DNA of 64,000 nucleotides from Paenarthrobacter nicotinovorans (GCF_007670255.1 NZ_SZVS01000013.1:62001-126000); one strand, 5' to 3'; positions 51,734 through 61,897 are shown, numbered from the stretch's first letter. Translations and numbers: made by a program. The notes: generated by a model not told the origin, from the sequence alone.

Positions 51734-53032
51734 TCACGGGCGGATTCCCCAGCGCGCTGCCAGAAAGTCCAGGGCTCCCGGCAACGCCTTGGATGTCATC
51801 TCCCATGAGTGGCCCGTGTTGGCGACCTGCCGGGTCTCAACCGTGAACCCTGCTTCCCGCGCCGCCGCTGACAACACCTCCATATAGCCGAGGAACTCAG
51901 GGTCCTTGGCGCCCGCAGCGAAATACACGGCTTTCCCGGCAAAGTTTCGCTGCTTCATGATGCCCAACGGGGTCTGCGCTTCGAAGGCGGCCGTATCCCC
52001 ACCAAAGGCGGCGTCGATCGTCTTCTGCCGTTCCTTGGCCAAGGCGGGTTCCTGCTCGCTGGCAAAGGCGAGTACGGACGGGTAGAGGTCAGGATGCCTG
52101 GTACCCATCTGCAGGGCGCAGGTAGCCCCGAACGAAAACCCGCCAACCGCCCACTGGCGCTGATCGGAGTCAACGTCCAGCGTCTGGCTGATCCAACCGG
52201 GCACATCCTGGGACAGGAACGTATCCGCCTGCGCGATGCGGCTGTCCATGCACAGCGTATTCCCGGTGGCGGATCCGTTGGGGTCCACAACCACCACCAC
52301 CGGTGCCAGGCCGTTATGCTGGGCAGCAAAACGGTCCAGCTGGCTACGGAGTGCACCTCCGGTGAGCCAGTCTGAAGGGCCGCCGGGCTGGCCGGAAAAG
52401 AGCACCAGCACGGGCAATGCCGGGCGTCGGGTGCTTTGATACGCCGGAGGCAGATAAATGAACGCCTCGCGGCTGTCCAGACCTGAGCGGGGACCCGGGA
52501 TCACGGCTTTTCTTAGCAGGCCCCCGTCCGGAAGGTCCCCCGGGGCGTTCCAGGCGTCCAGGCGTGTTGGGGCGGGCCCGCCCGGCTGGCGCATCAGTCC
52601 GGCTTCCAGCGGCTGAATCCGCGCCAGGGCCGTCCCCAGAAGGTCGCCGACGGTGCGGTTAAGACCAAAATAGGCATTCACCTGAACTGCGCTCAACAGG
52701 AAAACGCCAAGCAGGGCAGCTGTGGCAACTGCCCTGCCGCGCCACCCCGGGCCGCGAAGACGCACAAGCCATAAAAGCAAGGCAGCCACTGCCGGCACGG
52801 ACCATGCCAGCACCTCCAAGGGAAGCACTTCCGGGAACGTGGAGAATACATAGATCAGAAGCCAATGAACGGCAGCGACGATGGCAACAGCGAGGAAAAC
52901 AACGATGACCGCTCGAAGGGCCCAGCGAACGCCTCGGCCCCACAGAAGATACAGTCCGCCGGCCGCACCCGTTGCCCAGGCACACCACAGGACCGGACCC
53001 TGCGCCAAGGGAATGTCGGCAATAAAGTCCAC
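51734..53032 (-). CDS. Membrane-anchored alpha/beta-hydrolase, antigen 85/esterase D-like
   Basis: 432 residues. Four N-terminal TM helices (to about 130), then an esterase D/Ag85-type domain: REAFIYLPPAYQST, nucleophile elbow GGFSFGATCALQ, and C-terminal NTGHSWEMT with the catalytic His. Actinobacterial MprF-type synthases are often paired with such hydrolases, which can remove amino acids from aminoacyl lipids; applying that here is inference. It is the only intact gene between the arms of the inverted repeat. Confidence 0.85.
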   Translation of the reverse strand: MDFIADIPLAQGPVLWCAWATGAAGGLYLLWGRGVRWALRAVIVVFLAVAIVAAVHWLLIYVFSTFPEVLPLEVLAWSVPAVAALLLWLVRLRGPGWRGRAVATAALLGVFLLSAVQVNAYFGLNRTVGDLLGTALARIQPLEAGLMRQPGGPAPTRLDAWNAPGDLPDGGLLRKAVIPGPRSGLDSREAFIYLPPAYQSTRRPALPVLVLFSGQPGGPSDWLTGGALRSQLDRFAAQHNGLAPVVVVVDPNGSATGNTLCMDSRIAQADTFLSQDVPGWISQTLDVDSDQRQWAVGGFSFGATCALQMGTRHPDLYPSVLAFASEQEPALAKERQKTIDAAFGGDTAAFEAQTPLGIMKQRNFAGKAVYFAAGAKDPEFLGYMEVLSAAAREAGFTVETRQVANTGHSWEMTSKALPGALDFLAARWGIRP

Positions 53033-53129
53033 TGCAGCTACTGCCTCCTGCGCCCTAAGTTCATTTCACTAGCTAGGATACGTTCACTGGTTTTGTCTTT
53101 AGCAGTGCCATGCGCGCCGCTCACCGAGC

Positions 53130-53281
53130 AGAAACCCCGTTGGTTACCTCCTGCACGGTGTCGAGGCGAACTCCTGCTGGATTCGGTTCCGGGGCCTATG
53201 GCTGGCCACGATGCCCGGATCATCATGGACATCAACGATTTCGACGAGACGGCGTCGGGTCCCTGGAGTGGAACTCCCTAG
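53130..53281 (+). pseudogene. DUF2252 fragment
   Basis: IIMDINDFDETASGPW followed by a stop matches the DUF2252 core FDINDFDETLPGPWEWD. The flanks do not continue the family. Other DUF2252 pieces lie on the opposite strand at 54809-55400. Confidence 0.55.
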
Positions 53282-53358
53282 CCATCACCGGTTTCGCGCA
53301 GAATGGATGTTCCCGGCGCACGATGCCCGGCGTCGGGTGCCCGTACTGGGCTGGGGAG

Positions 53359-53677
53359 ATGAATCGTCCTCTCGCGGTGCTCATCGTGATTCTGTTCCGT
53401 GGTCGGCTGCGGCCAGGCAGGACGCCGCGAAAGGCGCCGCCGCCTCGCGGGCAGCAACGGCCGCTGCTGACGAGGTGCAGAGCGGATCTGCTCGCCGCTG
53501 CAGGAGGGGCAGATCAGTGCACAGGACAAGCAGGTGCTCTCGGGCCTGCTACCGGCAGCCAGGTCCGCGGGCGTCCCGGCCCAGTTCGTTACTCCCCTGG
53601 AACGGATCGAGAAGGCCGGCGACCAGGTTCCGGCCGACGCGGTCACCGCATTGCGCGAGGCCTGCGGCTTCAAGTAG
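53359..53677 (+). pseudogene. Diverged, frameshifted paralogue of the small lipoprotein gene
   Basis: It starts MNRPLAVLI like the intact gene at 54543, shares its upstream sequence (TCGGGTGCCCGTACT, GGCTGGGGAG), and in another frame reads ICSPLQEGQISAQDKQVLSG and QFVTPLERIEKAGDQVPADA, ending ALREACGFK. Frameshifts near 53390 and 53480 break it. It is more diverged than the copies in the inverted-repeat arms, so it is an older duplicate. Confidence 0.8.
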
Positions 53678-53766
53678 ATCCCGGTGCCCGGATTCCCAGG
53701 GTCCCCGAGGGTACCGGGTGGATCGAACCCCTGTGCTCCTAGCTTCTGACTGACCCACTTCCGGGA

Positions 53767-54432
53767 CAGTACGCGACTCCGGCACCTGGCGCCCTCAGTT
53801 GGCAAAGCTCCGATCAAATAGCGGTTGACCGAAGCTCCGGTCCATTATGCCTACCTGAACCTTACGGTTTGCTGGGAAGGCTGCAGGAGGGCGAAAAATC
53901 CTATCTACAACGAAGCTGGGAGACCCCGCGCAAGGTCTGGTGCAGTGGTCACCGCGGCAGCTTATTAGAAGGCTAACCTTGTACAACCGGCTGCGGTGCG
54001 CTCCCGGCGACCGCAACACGGTGCCCGCCCGATCCCGATTGACCGGAGGCAACGGAACGCGAACGCGCCCGGAGCGCGGCGGCCGAGGAATCCGGCTTCA
54101 CCGGACCCGATCAGGCCGGGGCCGGTCAGCCGCATCGGCAATTTGCCCGCGGCCCTGCCGCTGCGTGTGGAGCAACCGGACGCAGTCTGCTACTTACTGC
54201 TCGGTGTCGGGCTCGGTGTGAGACCGCATGCCTTGAGCAAGGCCGTGACCGAGGCGGCCGGAACCTGGTCGCCGGCCTTCGCAATTTCCTCGAGAGGAGT
54301 GAGGAACTGGGCCGGGACGCCCGCGGACCTGGCAGCGGGCAGCAGGCCCGAGAGCACCTGCTTGTCCTGTCCACTGAGCTGTCCGTCCTGCAACGGCGAG
54401 CAGATCTGGCCCCGCACCGCGTCGGCACCGGC
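53767..54432 (-). repeat. Right arm (666 bp) of the long inverted repeat
   Basis: Reverse complement of 50632-51342 except for three fewer 15-bp units. It contains the 3' two-thirds of the intact lipoprotein gene. Both arms carry GGCTAACCTT (half an iron-box-like sequence) near 53970. Confidence 0.92.
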
Positions 54433-54543
54433 CGTTGCTGCTTGCGAGCCGACGGCGCTCTTCGCGGCGTCCTGCACCTGGCCGCAGCCAGCCGCAACGA
54501 CGAGGAACAGGACCCCGATGAGCACAGCGAGAGGACGATTCAT
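54190..54543 (-). CDS. Small lipoprotein, function unknown
   Basis: 117 residues. MNRPLAVLIGVLFLVVAAGC is a lipoprotein signal with lipobox VAAGC (Cys20). The mature part is Ala/Gln-rich with one Cys pair (QICSPLQDGQ, LKACGL) and helices LSGQDKQVLSGLLPAA and TPLEEIAKAGDQVPA. GGGGAG precedes the ATG. A perfect 15-base palindrome CGATGCC-G-GGCATCG (54567-54581) lies 24 bases upstream. Two damaged copies are at 50632 and 53359, so it is a duplicating gene. Confidence 0.85.
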   Translation of the reverse strand: MNRPLAVLIGVLFLVVAAGCGQVQDAAKSAVGSQAATAGADAVRGQICSPLQDGQLSGQDKQVLSGLLPAARSAGVPAQFLTPLEEIAKAGDQVPAASVTALLKACGLTPSPTPSSK

Positions 54544-54808
54544 CTCCCCAGCCTAGTACGGGCACCCGATGCCGGGCATCGTCAGGCGGGATCATCCAGG
54601 CATCGCCGGGTGAACGAAGGCGTCGATGAAATCCGGGTCGAGAGGGTGCGGACAGAAACGCCAAACGGCGCCCACAGTCGCGTCGGCGCGTGCATCAAGA
54701 CAGGGTCCCTTGGACACCGGCGGCCGCCGGCGCGTGCACCGGGTGGACAGAAACATCGGAACAGCCACGAACTAGGCCGGGTTCTTCGACGCAGGGAGTC
54801 GGTTCTCG

Positions 54809-55400
54809 CTAGCCGCTTCCAGCGCGCAATGCTCTGACTGCCTTGACGAGATCACTGTTGTCGGATTCGATCTGATCGCCGACAGCGTAGGTGGCGAACG
54901 CGGTGTAGTCATCCAGGTGGTTGCGTACACGGAAGGCCACATCCGACAGCTGTAGCGCCGACAGATGCTGGGCTATCTGGTGGTAGGCACGCACCGCGTC
55001 CTCTGCGGCGTCCCTGCGTCGCTTTCCGAAACACCGCCTACACGGCCGGCCAGTATCAGGCCGCCGCCAGTCGTTTCAAATCCCACTCCCAGGGACCGGA
55101 CGCCGTCCGTCAAAATCGTTGATGATCATGATGATCCGCTCATCGTACGTGCCATAGAGCAGAAGTTTCCCGCATGCGCGTCCCCGCATAACAAGGCACC
55201 CAGACTGGTGCATGGGCCCGGCGGCCAGATCCCCTGCCATAGCGCTACGCGGCCCGGGAAAAGCAAACGGTAAGGCAAGCCTCGAAGAGGCACCAACTCC
55301 GATAGCCGGGCTTCGTTGCTCGACTCCACGAAATCGCCTTCATTGCTCGGCGGCCGGGCGGCGGGCTCAAAGGGCCGGACTACGGTGTAGCGAATGTGTG
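54809..55400 (-). pseudogene. DUF2252 gene relic, internally deleted
   Basis: RLSELVPLRG, then LFPGRVALWQGIWPPGPCTS and LLCGDAHAGNF match the DUF2252 N-terminal region (RIPELVPIRYGRM, LCGDAHLSNFG). The C-terminal end appears as DDYTAFATYAVGDQIESDNS and DLVKAVRALRAG, matching FAVAYADQNERDYAALVAAV. The core between them is lost, with several stops. The remaining gap to 55521 holds nothing recognised. Confidence 0.55.
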
Positions 55401-55521
55401 CGCTGACTGTCGTGCAGATCCCTCGTGCGGCCTTCGTTATGTGTCGACGGCAGGACACCTCGAACACCTGCCCCCGTTGCGGCTCCACCATTGGAGGCGC
55501 ACGCGTGGCCGAGCCGGGCCG

Positions 55522-58071
55522 TCAGGCCACTTCGCGCACGCTGCGCATCCGCCGCAGCCATCCGTCGACCCACCAGCCGAGTTCGATGATGGCGATCCCG
55601 ACGACGGCGCACGCGGAGGCAGTGAGCGTGTGGCCGATGTTGCCGGGATCGAGCTCGAAGAGCTGGCGCGTGATCGGGAGGGCGAACATCGCGAACGAGC
55701 CCGCCATCATGATCGCTACGAGCGCGATCTTCCACCACGCGTACGGCCGGGCCACGATCGCCAGCACCCACAGCGCGATGGCGATCAAGGTGATGAGTGC
55801 CGAGGTGCTCGCCTGCACCTGGGTCGTGCTGCCGTCGGCCACGGAGGGTCGGACCAGCAGGTAGCTCGTGAAGGTCGCGGCCGCGATGACGATGCCCGCG
55901 GGGATCGCCATGCGCATGACCCGCCCCACGAATCCGGGCCGGGCGCGGTCGTGGTTTGGGGCCAGAGACAGAATGAAGGCCGGAAGCCCGATCGTGAACC
56001 AGCCGGTGATCGTCACGTGCCGCGGGAGGAATGGGTAGGGGAGCGCGTCCAGCCCGATGAGTCCCGGAACGCCGACCATGAGCGCGAGCAGGACCGAGTA
56101 GACGGTCTTCGTGAGGAACAGGTTCGCGACCCGCTCGATGTTCCCTATCACGCGCCGCCCCTCGCCGACGACGTGGGGCAGAGTTGCGAATTTGTTGTCC
56201 AGGAGCACGATCTGCGCGACGGCGCGGGTTGCGGGACTGCCTGCGCCCATGGCAACACCGATGTCGGCGTCCTTGAGCGCGAGGACGTCGTTGACGCCGT
56301 CGCCCGTCATCGCCACAGTGTGCCCGCGCGACTGCAGGGCGTGCACCATGCTGCGCTTCTGCGCCGGGCTGACGCGGCCGAACACCGTGTGTTCCTCGAG
56401 GGCGCCGGGCAGCCGGTCGTCGTCGGGCAGGGTGCGCGCGTCGATGGGTGAGTCCGCACCGGCCAGCGCGAGCTGGTGTGCGACGGCGCCCACCGACGCA
56501 GCGTTATCGCCCGAGATCACCTTCACCTCGACGCGCTGGGCCGCGAAGTAGTCAAGTGTCGCGCGCGCGTCGCCGCGCACCTTCTGCTTGAGCACGACGA
56601 GCGCGGCCGGCTCGATGGGCGGCACCGCGGCCGATCGATCGATGACGGTTGGATCGAAGGCAGCGGGATCGTCGACGGCGGGGTCCGTCGCGGTGCCGGT
56701 CGTCAGAGGGGAGCCCGCTGCGGTGTTGCCGGTCGCCCCGGCCGGGAGTCCTTCCGCGCGGGCCAGGAGCAGAACGCGCAGGCCTTGCGAGCCGATCTCC
56801 TCGGCCTCCTCGCGCGCCGCCGACCCCGGGGGCAGCAGCACGTCGGGAGCGCCCAGCAGCCAGGTGCCGTTCCCGGCGAAGCGCGCGCCGCCGAACTTGC
56901 GGGCCGAAGAGAACGGGAGGGTCTCCTCGGTGCGCCATCCGGGCGGGTCGGGAAACGCCGCGGCGATCGCCTGCATGCTCGCGTTCGGGCGCGCGTCCTC
57001 GACGGCGAGGGCGGCGAGGGCTAGGAGAGCACCGTTGTTCCGGTCGCCCGTGCCCGCTCGGGCTCCGTCGGCATCGGCTCCGCCCGGCACGGGCCGGACC
57101 TCGGCGAGCTCCATAGCGTTCTCGGTGAGCGTCCCGGTCTTGTCCGCGCACACGACGTCGACCCGCGCGAGGCCCTCGATCGCGGCGAGCTCGTTGACGA
57201 GGCAATTGCGCCGGCCCAGGCGGACGACGCCGACCGCGAACGCGATTGTCGTCATGAGGATAAGGCCCTCGGGGACCATCGGAACGAGCGCCGCGACCAT
57301 GCCGCGTAGCGCGTCCGGAAGGGGCTGGCGGCCGGTCAGTTGGTTGTAAACCGACAGGATGCCCGCAGGCACGAGGAGCCACGTGATGACCTTGAGGATC
57401 GTGTTGATGCCGTTGCGGAGCTCCGAGTTGACCAGAGTGAACTTGCTTGCCTCTTCCTCGAGCTGCGCGGCATACGCTTCGCGGCCGACCTTGGTCGCGC
57501 GGTACAGGCCCGAGCCGGACGCGACGAAGCTGCCCGAAAGGACCGTGCTTCCGGGTATCTTCACGATCGCGTCGGACTCGCCCGTCAGGAGCGATTCGTC
57601 GACTTCGAGCGAACCGGAGGTGAGGACTGCGCCGTCGACCACGATCTGGTCGCCCGGACCGAGCTCGATGAGGTCATCGAGCACGATCCCGCTTGGAGGG
57701 ATGGCCACGGTGCGGCCGTCCCTGCGCACGTGGGGGTGTGCCTGCCCGATGATCGCGAGCCGGTCGAGCGTGCGCTTCGCCCGCAGTTCCTGGACGATGC
57801 CGACAATACTGTTCGCCACGATGAGCCCGGCGAAGAGCCCGTCGAGGAGGTACCCCGTCGAGAAGATGACGGCGGCGAGCACGGCAAAGATCGCGTTGAT
57901 CCGTGTGAAGACATTCGAGCGGATGATCTCCCACGCGTTGCGGCCGGCCCGGGCCGGGACGTCATTCGTCGCGCCCACGGCGACGCGGCGCGCCACCTCG
58001 TCCGGGCTGAGTCCCCGCTCAGCCATCACCGCCTTGGCTTTCCCTGCCTCGGTCACCGCATCCTGCTCCAT
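55522..58071 (-). CDS. ctpE: CtpE-like cation-transporting P-type ATPase
   Basis: 849 residues. [12 protein letters not shown] (actuator), [16 protein letters not shown] (phosphorylation), [18 protein letters not shown], and the TM4 ion motif [13 protein letters not shown] are all present; [20 protein letters not shown] and [15 protein letters not shown] follow mycobacterial CtpE closely. M. tuberculosis CtpE is reported as a Ca2+ transporter important for surface integrity. The nucleotide domain has Ala/Gly-rich inserts (about 325-345 and 440-480). Stand-alone gene with no regulator next to it. Confidence 0.93.
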   Translation of the reverse strand: MEQDAVTEAGKAKAVMAERGLSPDEVARRVAVGATNDVPARAGRNAWEIIRSNVFTRINAIFAVLAAVIFSTGYLLDGLFAGLIVANSIVGIVQELRAKRTLDRLAIIGQAHPHVRRDGRTVAIPPSGIVLDDLIELGPGDQIVVDGAVLTSGSLEVDESLLTGESDAIVKIPGSTVLSGSFVASGSGLYRATKVGREAYAAQLEEEASKFTLVNSELRNGINTILKVITWLLVPAGILSVYNQLTGRQPLPDALRGMVAALVPMVPEGLILMTTIAFAVGVVRLGRRNCLVNELAAIEGLARVDVVCADKTGTLTENAMELAEVRPVPGGADADGARAGTGDRNNGALLALAALAVEDARPNASMQAIAAAFPDPPGWRTEETLPFSSARKFGGARFAGNGTWLLGAPDVLLPPGSAAREEAEEIGSQGLRVLLLARAEGLPAGATGNTAAGSPLTTGTATDPAVDDPAAFDPTVIDRSAAVPPIEPAALVVLKQKVRGDARATLDYFAAQRVEVKVISGDNAASVGAVAHQLALAGADSPIDARTLPDDDRLPGALEEHTVFGRVSPAQKRSMVHALQSRGHTVAMTGDGVNDVLALKDADIGVAMGAGSPATRAVAQIVLLDNKFATLPHVVGEGRRVIGNIERVANLFLTKTVYSVLLALMVGVPGLIGLDALPYPFLPRHVTITGWFTIGLPAFILSLAPNHDRARPGFVGRVMRMAIPAGIVIAAATFTSYLLVRPSVADGSTTQVQASTSALITLIAIALWVLAIVARPYAWWKIALVAIMMAGSFAMFALPITRQLFELDPGNIGHTLTASACAVVGIAIIELGWWVDGWLRRMRSVREVA

Positions 58072-58433
58072 GGACCTACATTAGGCGCCCACACGGAACA
58101 CCGCGTCGCCTGCAGGCTCAGACCTCCTGAAGTAGTTGGAGTAAAGCCCGCCGTGGCGGCTCAAAAGATCTAATGCCGACACTGCCTGTTAGTCAACAGA
58201 TCAACCAGGCTGTCAGCGATCTCCGCCGTGCGCTGATGACACAACGCCGACAACAACGTCAGACAACAAACCGCGCTTCCGCGTCCGTTCCACCCGGCAA
58301 AGAACGCCTCCCACCGCATCCGCTCTCGGAGTCCCAGCCCTAGCAACTGCCGGTGTTGTTCTCAATAACGAACGATATCTTTAGCCCTCCGGCTGCTGTC
58401 CGTTATGTAGTTCACGGGGGTTTGGGGCTCTGG
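58072..58433. other. Intergenic region without recognised gene
   Basis: No supported frame. AT content rises near 58350-58410, perhaps transcription end signals of the ATPase gene at 58434. Confidence 0.5.
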
Positions 58434-59606
58434 TTACTCTTCGAACTGGCGGCTGATGAAGCCAGACATGCCGGGAACGGTGAAACGGACGGCGCCATGA
58501 TCAGGGGCGTAGATAAGGCCCTTGGAGATGAGGCTGGAGCGGGCGACGGTCAGCTGGCTGGCGGCACGGTTTAGCCGTGATGCCACCTGGGCAGTGGATG
58601 AGGCTTCGTCGTGGTCCTCGGCCATGGCGCGGAGATACTGCCGTTCTGCCGGGGTTGCCCGTTGCCAGCGTGATCTGAAGAACCCGGCGTCGAGTTGTTC
58701 TGTCCCTATTTCGATGGCCAATCTGGCGTCGTCGAGGTTGACTGTTTTGCTGGAGGAGACGTCCCAAACGGCCTTGCCGTAGGCCTGCAGGAAGAAGGGG
58801 TAACCGTCGGCCGCGGTGACGAGCGCCCGCAGGGCGTCTGCCTCCAGGTGCGCACCCAGCCGGTTCATGGGGAGGCTGATGGCGTCCGCCGCCGACGCGT
58901 GGTCAAGGGCTCCGATGGTGCGGTAGTCAAAGAGCCGTTCGGAGTATGACCTCGTGGCACTCAGCTTTCCCGGCAGGTTGGGCAGTCCCGCCCCGATGAT
59001 GAAGAACGGCCAGCCTTTCTGGCCGGCCCGGTGCTGGACCGAAATCAGCGCACCCAAAAGCTCGTCGTCCAGATCCTGCATCTCGTCGATGAAGATTCCG
59101 AAGCCGCTGCGGGTTTTGCCCATAGCTGTTGCTATGTCTTCGACGAGCTCCTCGAGGTCGATGTCCAGGTTCCCTGAGTCCGCCCGGCCTTCCGTGGTAC
59201 CGAGTGTGGCTGATACTCCCGTAACGCCGAGGGTCACGTTGAAGGAGCCGATGCTGCCCAGGACACCCTTTACGTAGTCCCAAGCGGACCTGGTGCGCAG
59301 CCTCCTCGCCCCCGCTTCGATCGCCCGGGCCAGTTTTTGCCGTGTCGCCTTCCGGCCGTCCGGAGAGGGCTGGGCTTCTATCTGCACAACGAACCAGTCA
59401 TGCCGCTCAGCTTGCGCGGCGAAGTTGTTCAGCAGCACGGTCTTTCCCACGCCTCGGAGCCCGGACAGGAGCATTCCCCGCTCAGTGGCTTGGCGTTTGG
59501 TCCTGACAATCAGACGGTCGAACGCCTCGATTTCTGCTTCGCGTCCCTCCAGCGCGGGAGGTTTGAGTCCGGAGCCGGGGGCGAAGGGGTTCATTTCGGA
59601 GTCCAC
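58434..59606 (-). CDS. AAA/STAND-like ATPase with C-terminal winged helix
   Basis: 390 residues from GTG 59604-59606 (ATG 59594 is possible). Walker A is LLSGLRGVGKTVLLNNFA, Walker B FGIFIDEMQDLDD, and arginine/sensor regions follow (GAGLPNLPGKLSATRSYSER). The C-terminal 90 residues (PAERQYLRAMAEDH, then SQLTVARSSLISKGLIYA) look like a winged helix, as in ORC1/Cdc6-like and STAND ATPases. A loosely conserved, mobile family with no fixed role. Upstream DNA (59610-59680) is strikingly AT-rich. No partner nuclease is adjacent. Confidence 0.82.
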   Translation of the reverse strand: MDSEMNPFAPGSGLKPPALEGREAEIEAFDRLIVRTKRQATERGMLLSGLRGVGKTVLLNNFAAQAERHDWFVVQIEAQPSPDGRKATRQKLARAIEAGARRLRTRSAWDYVKGVLGSIGSFNVTLGVTGVSATLGTTEGRADSGNLDIDLEELVEDIATAMGKTRSGFGIFIDEMQDLDDELLGALISVQHRAGQKGWPFFIIGAGLPNLPGKLSATRSYSERLFDYRTIGALDHASAADAISLPMNRLGAHLEADALRALVTAADGYPFFLQAYGKAVWDVSSSKTVNLDDARLAIEIGTEQLDAGFFRSRWQRATPAERQYLRAMAEDHDEASSTAQVASRLNRAASQLTVARSSLISKGLIYAPDHGAVRFTVPGMSGFISRQFEE

Positions 59607-59765
59607 ACGAGAAGTCTATAGAAAAGTATGAGCCAGTATAAGGATTCTTTTATATCGGGAGATATTTTTTTATGCGTCAAAGATGGCTGACAGAGTGGCT
59701 AGCACTACCGGCCTCCGGGCCTCAAGGAGCCGCTTTGGATCAGGACGAAATGCACCAGGTTAATA

Positions 59766-59783
59766 AGTGCATACGTAAGCACT
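59766..59783. promoter_or_regulatory. Operator-like dyad before the MFS gene
   Basis: AGTGC-ATACGTAA-GCACT, a 5-bp dyad with AT-rich centre, 35-52 bases upstream of the MFS start. It is a plausible site for the ArsR-type regulator encoded downstream at 61029. Confidence 0.45.
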
Positions 59784-59817
59784 CATCGCTGCATTTTCGG
59801 TGGTTCCAAGGAGTCCC

Positions 59818-61024
59818 TTGATTGAAGCCCTGGCTGTTCCGGCCTACCGGAAGCTTTTTTCGGCACAGATCCTCGCCCTTCTGGGCACAGGCCTGTTGAC
59901 GGTGGCACTGGGACTGCTGGCCTTTGACCTGGCCGGCGGTCAGGCCGGGGCCGTTCTCGGCACGGCCCTGACAATCAAGATGCTCGCCGATGTTTTCGTT
60001 GCCCCGCTAATGGCAGCCCTGGTCGAGCGGCTGCCGAAGAAAGCTGTGCTTGTCGGGGCGGACCTGATCCGTGCAGGCATCGCGCTGATGCTGCCGAGGG
60101 TGGACCACGCCTGGCAGACCTATGTCCTGGTTTTCGTGCTGCAAAGTGCTTCGGCAACCTTTACCCCGGCGTTCCAGTCACTGATCCCCGTGGTGCTGCC
60201 GGCTGAACGGCATTGCACCCGGGCGCTCTCGCGTCTGGCCTATGATCTGGAATCCCTGGTCAGCCCGGCACTGGCCGCGGCACTCCTGACGGTACTGTCC
60301 TTCCACGAGCCATTCCTCGGGACCGTGGCCGGTTTCCTGTTCTCCGCCGCCCTGGTGCTCACGACCAGACTGCCCGCAGCACCCGCGGCCCGGCAGGAAG
60401 GCACGCTGTGGCATCGAACCACCCTGGGTGCCCGGATTTTCGCCAAAACCCCCGACCTGCGCGGTCTGATGGCCCTGAACCTCGCCGTCGCCGCCGCAAC
60501 GGCACTGGTGCTGGTGAACACCGTCATCTATGCCCGGGACCTGTTCGCCGGCTCCAATGCCGATGTAGCGTTCGCCCTGGCCTGCTACGGCGCCGGATCC
60601 ATGGCCGTCGCGCTCACGGCACCCGGAGTCCTGGACCGGGTACCGGACCGGGCCTTCATGGGGGCCGGCGCCGTGCTGCTTTCGCTCGGGCTCGCCGGGG
60701 CGTTCGCGCTGCTCGCTGTTCCCGGGACCTGGCCGGTTCTGCTGGGACTATGGGCGCTGCTCGGTGTCGGGACCTCAATGATTAACACGCCCTCGGCGCG
60801 GCTGCTGCGCCGCGCGGCAACGGACAGCACCCGGTCCTACATCTTCACCGCCCAGTTCTCTCTTCCATGCGTGTTTCATCTTCACCTATCCCGTCGCCGC
60901 CGCGGGCCAGCCGACGGCTGCCGCCGTGCTGGCTGCCGTGGCTACAATCAGTACAGCAGTGGCCTTCAAGTTCTGGCCTGCGGCCTCCAGGACCGGCTCC
61001 GTGCCGGCGATCATAAAGGGGTAA
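59818..61024 (+). pseudogene. MFS efflux transporter with a late frameshift
   Basis: About 350 intact residues, ten or more TM helices (LSAQILALLGTGLLTVALGL-like start, LGVGTSMINTPSARLLRR). TTG 59818 is chosen because AAGGAG ends 4 bases before it; GTG 59800 lacks a site. After TAQFSL a one-base shift occurs near 60870; the restored frame reads CFIFTYPVAAAGQPTAAAVL and VAFKFWPAASRTG, ending at TAA 61022-61024. It may be a real mutation or a sequencing error. Confidence 0.8.
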
Positions 61025-61028
61025 CCCG

Positions 61029-61387
61029 GTGGAACACGCACAACGCATGCCGGCCGCCAGCCTCCACCACCCGGCTGCCCCGGACGCCCGTCGTCTGGAC
61101 GCGGCCACGGCCACGTTCCGGATGCTCTCGGACACGACACGGCTGCAGATCCTCTGGCTTCTGGCCCAGGAACCCTCCGATGTGGGCTCCCTGGTGGAGC
61201 GGACCGGAGCCTCCGGACCTCGGTCAGCCAGCATCTGGCCAAGCTACTCTTCAGCGGACTCGTCACCACCCGAAAAAACAGCCGTCACGTTGTCTACAGT
61301 ATTTCCGACGGTCACCTGATCCGCCTTGTCATGGAGGGCCTGAACCACGCCGACCACAAAGTCGCCGGTGAACCCGTCCATGACTGA
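61029..61387 (+). pseudogene. ArsR-family repressor with a one-base frameshift
   Basis: GTG 61029 begins an ArsR protein: ATFRMLSDTTRLQILWLLAQ, then DVGSLVERTGAS. A one-base shift near 61220 hides TSVSQHLAKLLFSGLVTTRK and VVYSISDGHLIRLVMEGLNH, with a His-containing tail (NHADHKVAGEPVHD) ending at 61385-61387. The His-rich end resembles NmtR-type Ni/Co sensors. It is 4 bases from the MFS gene, so both were one metal-efflux operon. Confidence 0.8.
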
Positions 61388-61435
61388 CGCTCGGACTCGA
61401 AACTCCTTGGGGCACCCGCCGGAAGAAGCCACGGC

Positions 61436-61858
61436 GTGAACTGGTGGGATGCGGCGACCGCTGTTACAGGTGGGGTCGTCCTGATCTATGCCGTACTGCT
61501 GGGTCTATTGGCCCTGTACGCCCGCCGTCACCCGGAAACGGTAGGCATGAAGGACGCGCTGCGGCTGCTGCCGGACCTGCTGATCCTGCTGCGACGGCTG
61601 GCCGCGGATCGGGCCCTTCCGCGCGGGATCCGGGTCCGCTTGGTCCTGCTGCTGGTCTACCTTGCCTCGCCCATTGATCTGGTCCCGGACTTTCTTCCGG
61701 TCATCGGATACGCCGATGATGCCATCATCGTGGCCCTGGTCATGCGCTCGATCATCGGTACAGCGGGCAAGGGACCACTGGAACGGCACTGGCCAGGAAC
61801 ACCCGCCGGCCTCACACTGATCCAACGCCTGGCCGGAACTGCGACAACCGCCCCATGA
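61436..61858 (+). CDS. YkvA/DUF1232-family membrane protein
   Basis: 140 residues from GTG 61436. An N-terminal TM helix (about 9-28) is followed by the DUF1232 core: LRRLAADRALPRGIRVRLVL and YLASPIDLVPDFLPVIGYAD, the family signature PxDLxPDxxPxxGxxDD. Function is unknown. Confidence 0.88.
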   Translation: MNWWDAATAVTGGVVLIYAVLLGLLALYARRHPETVGMKDALRLLPDLLILLRRLAADRALPRGIRVRLVLLLVYLASPIDLVPDFLPVIGYADDAIIVALVMRSIIGTAGKGPLERHWPGTPAGLTLIQRLAGTATTAP

Positions 61859-61897
61859 TCGGCCCACTGCTCACCAGAACCCTGACATGTCTGGCCT

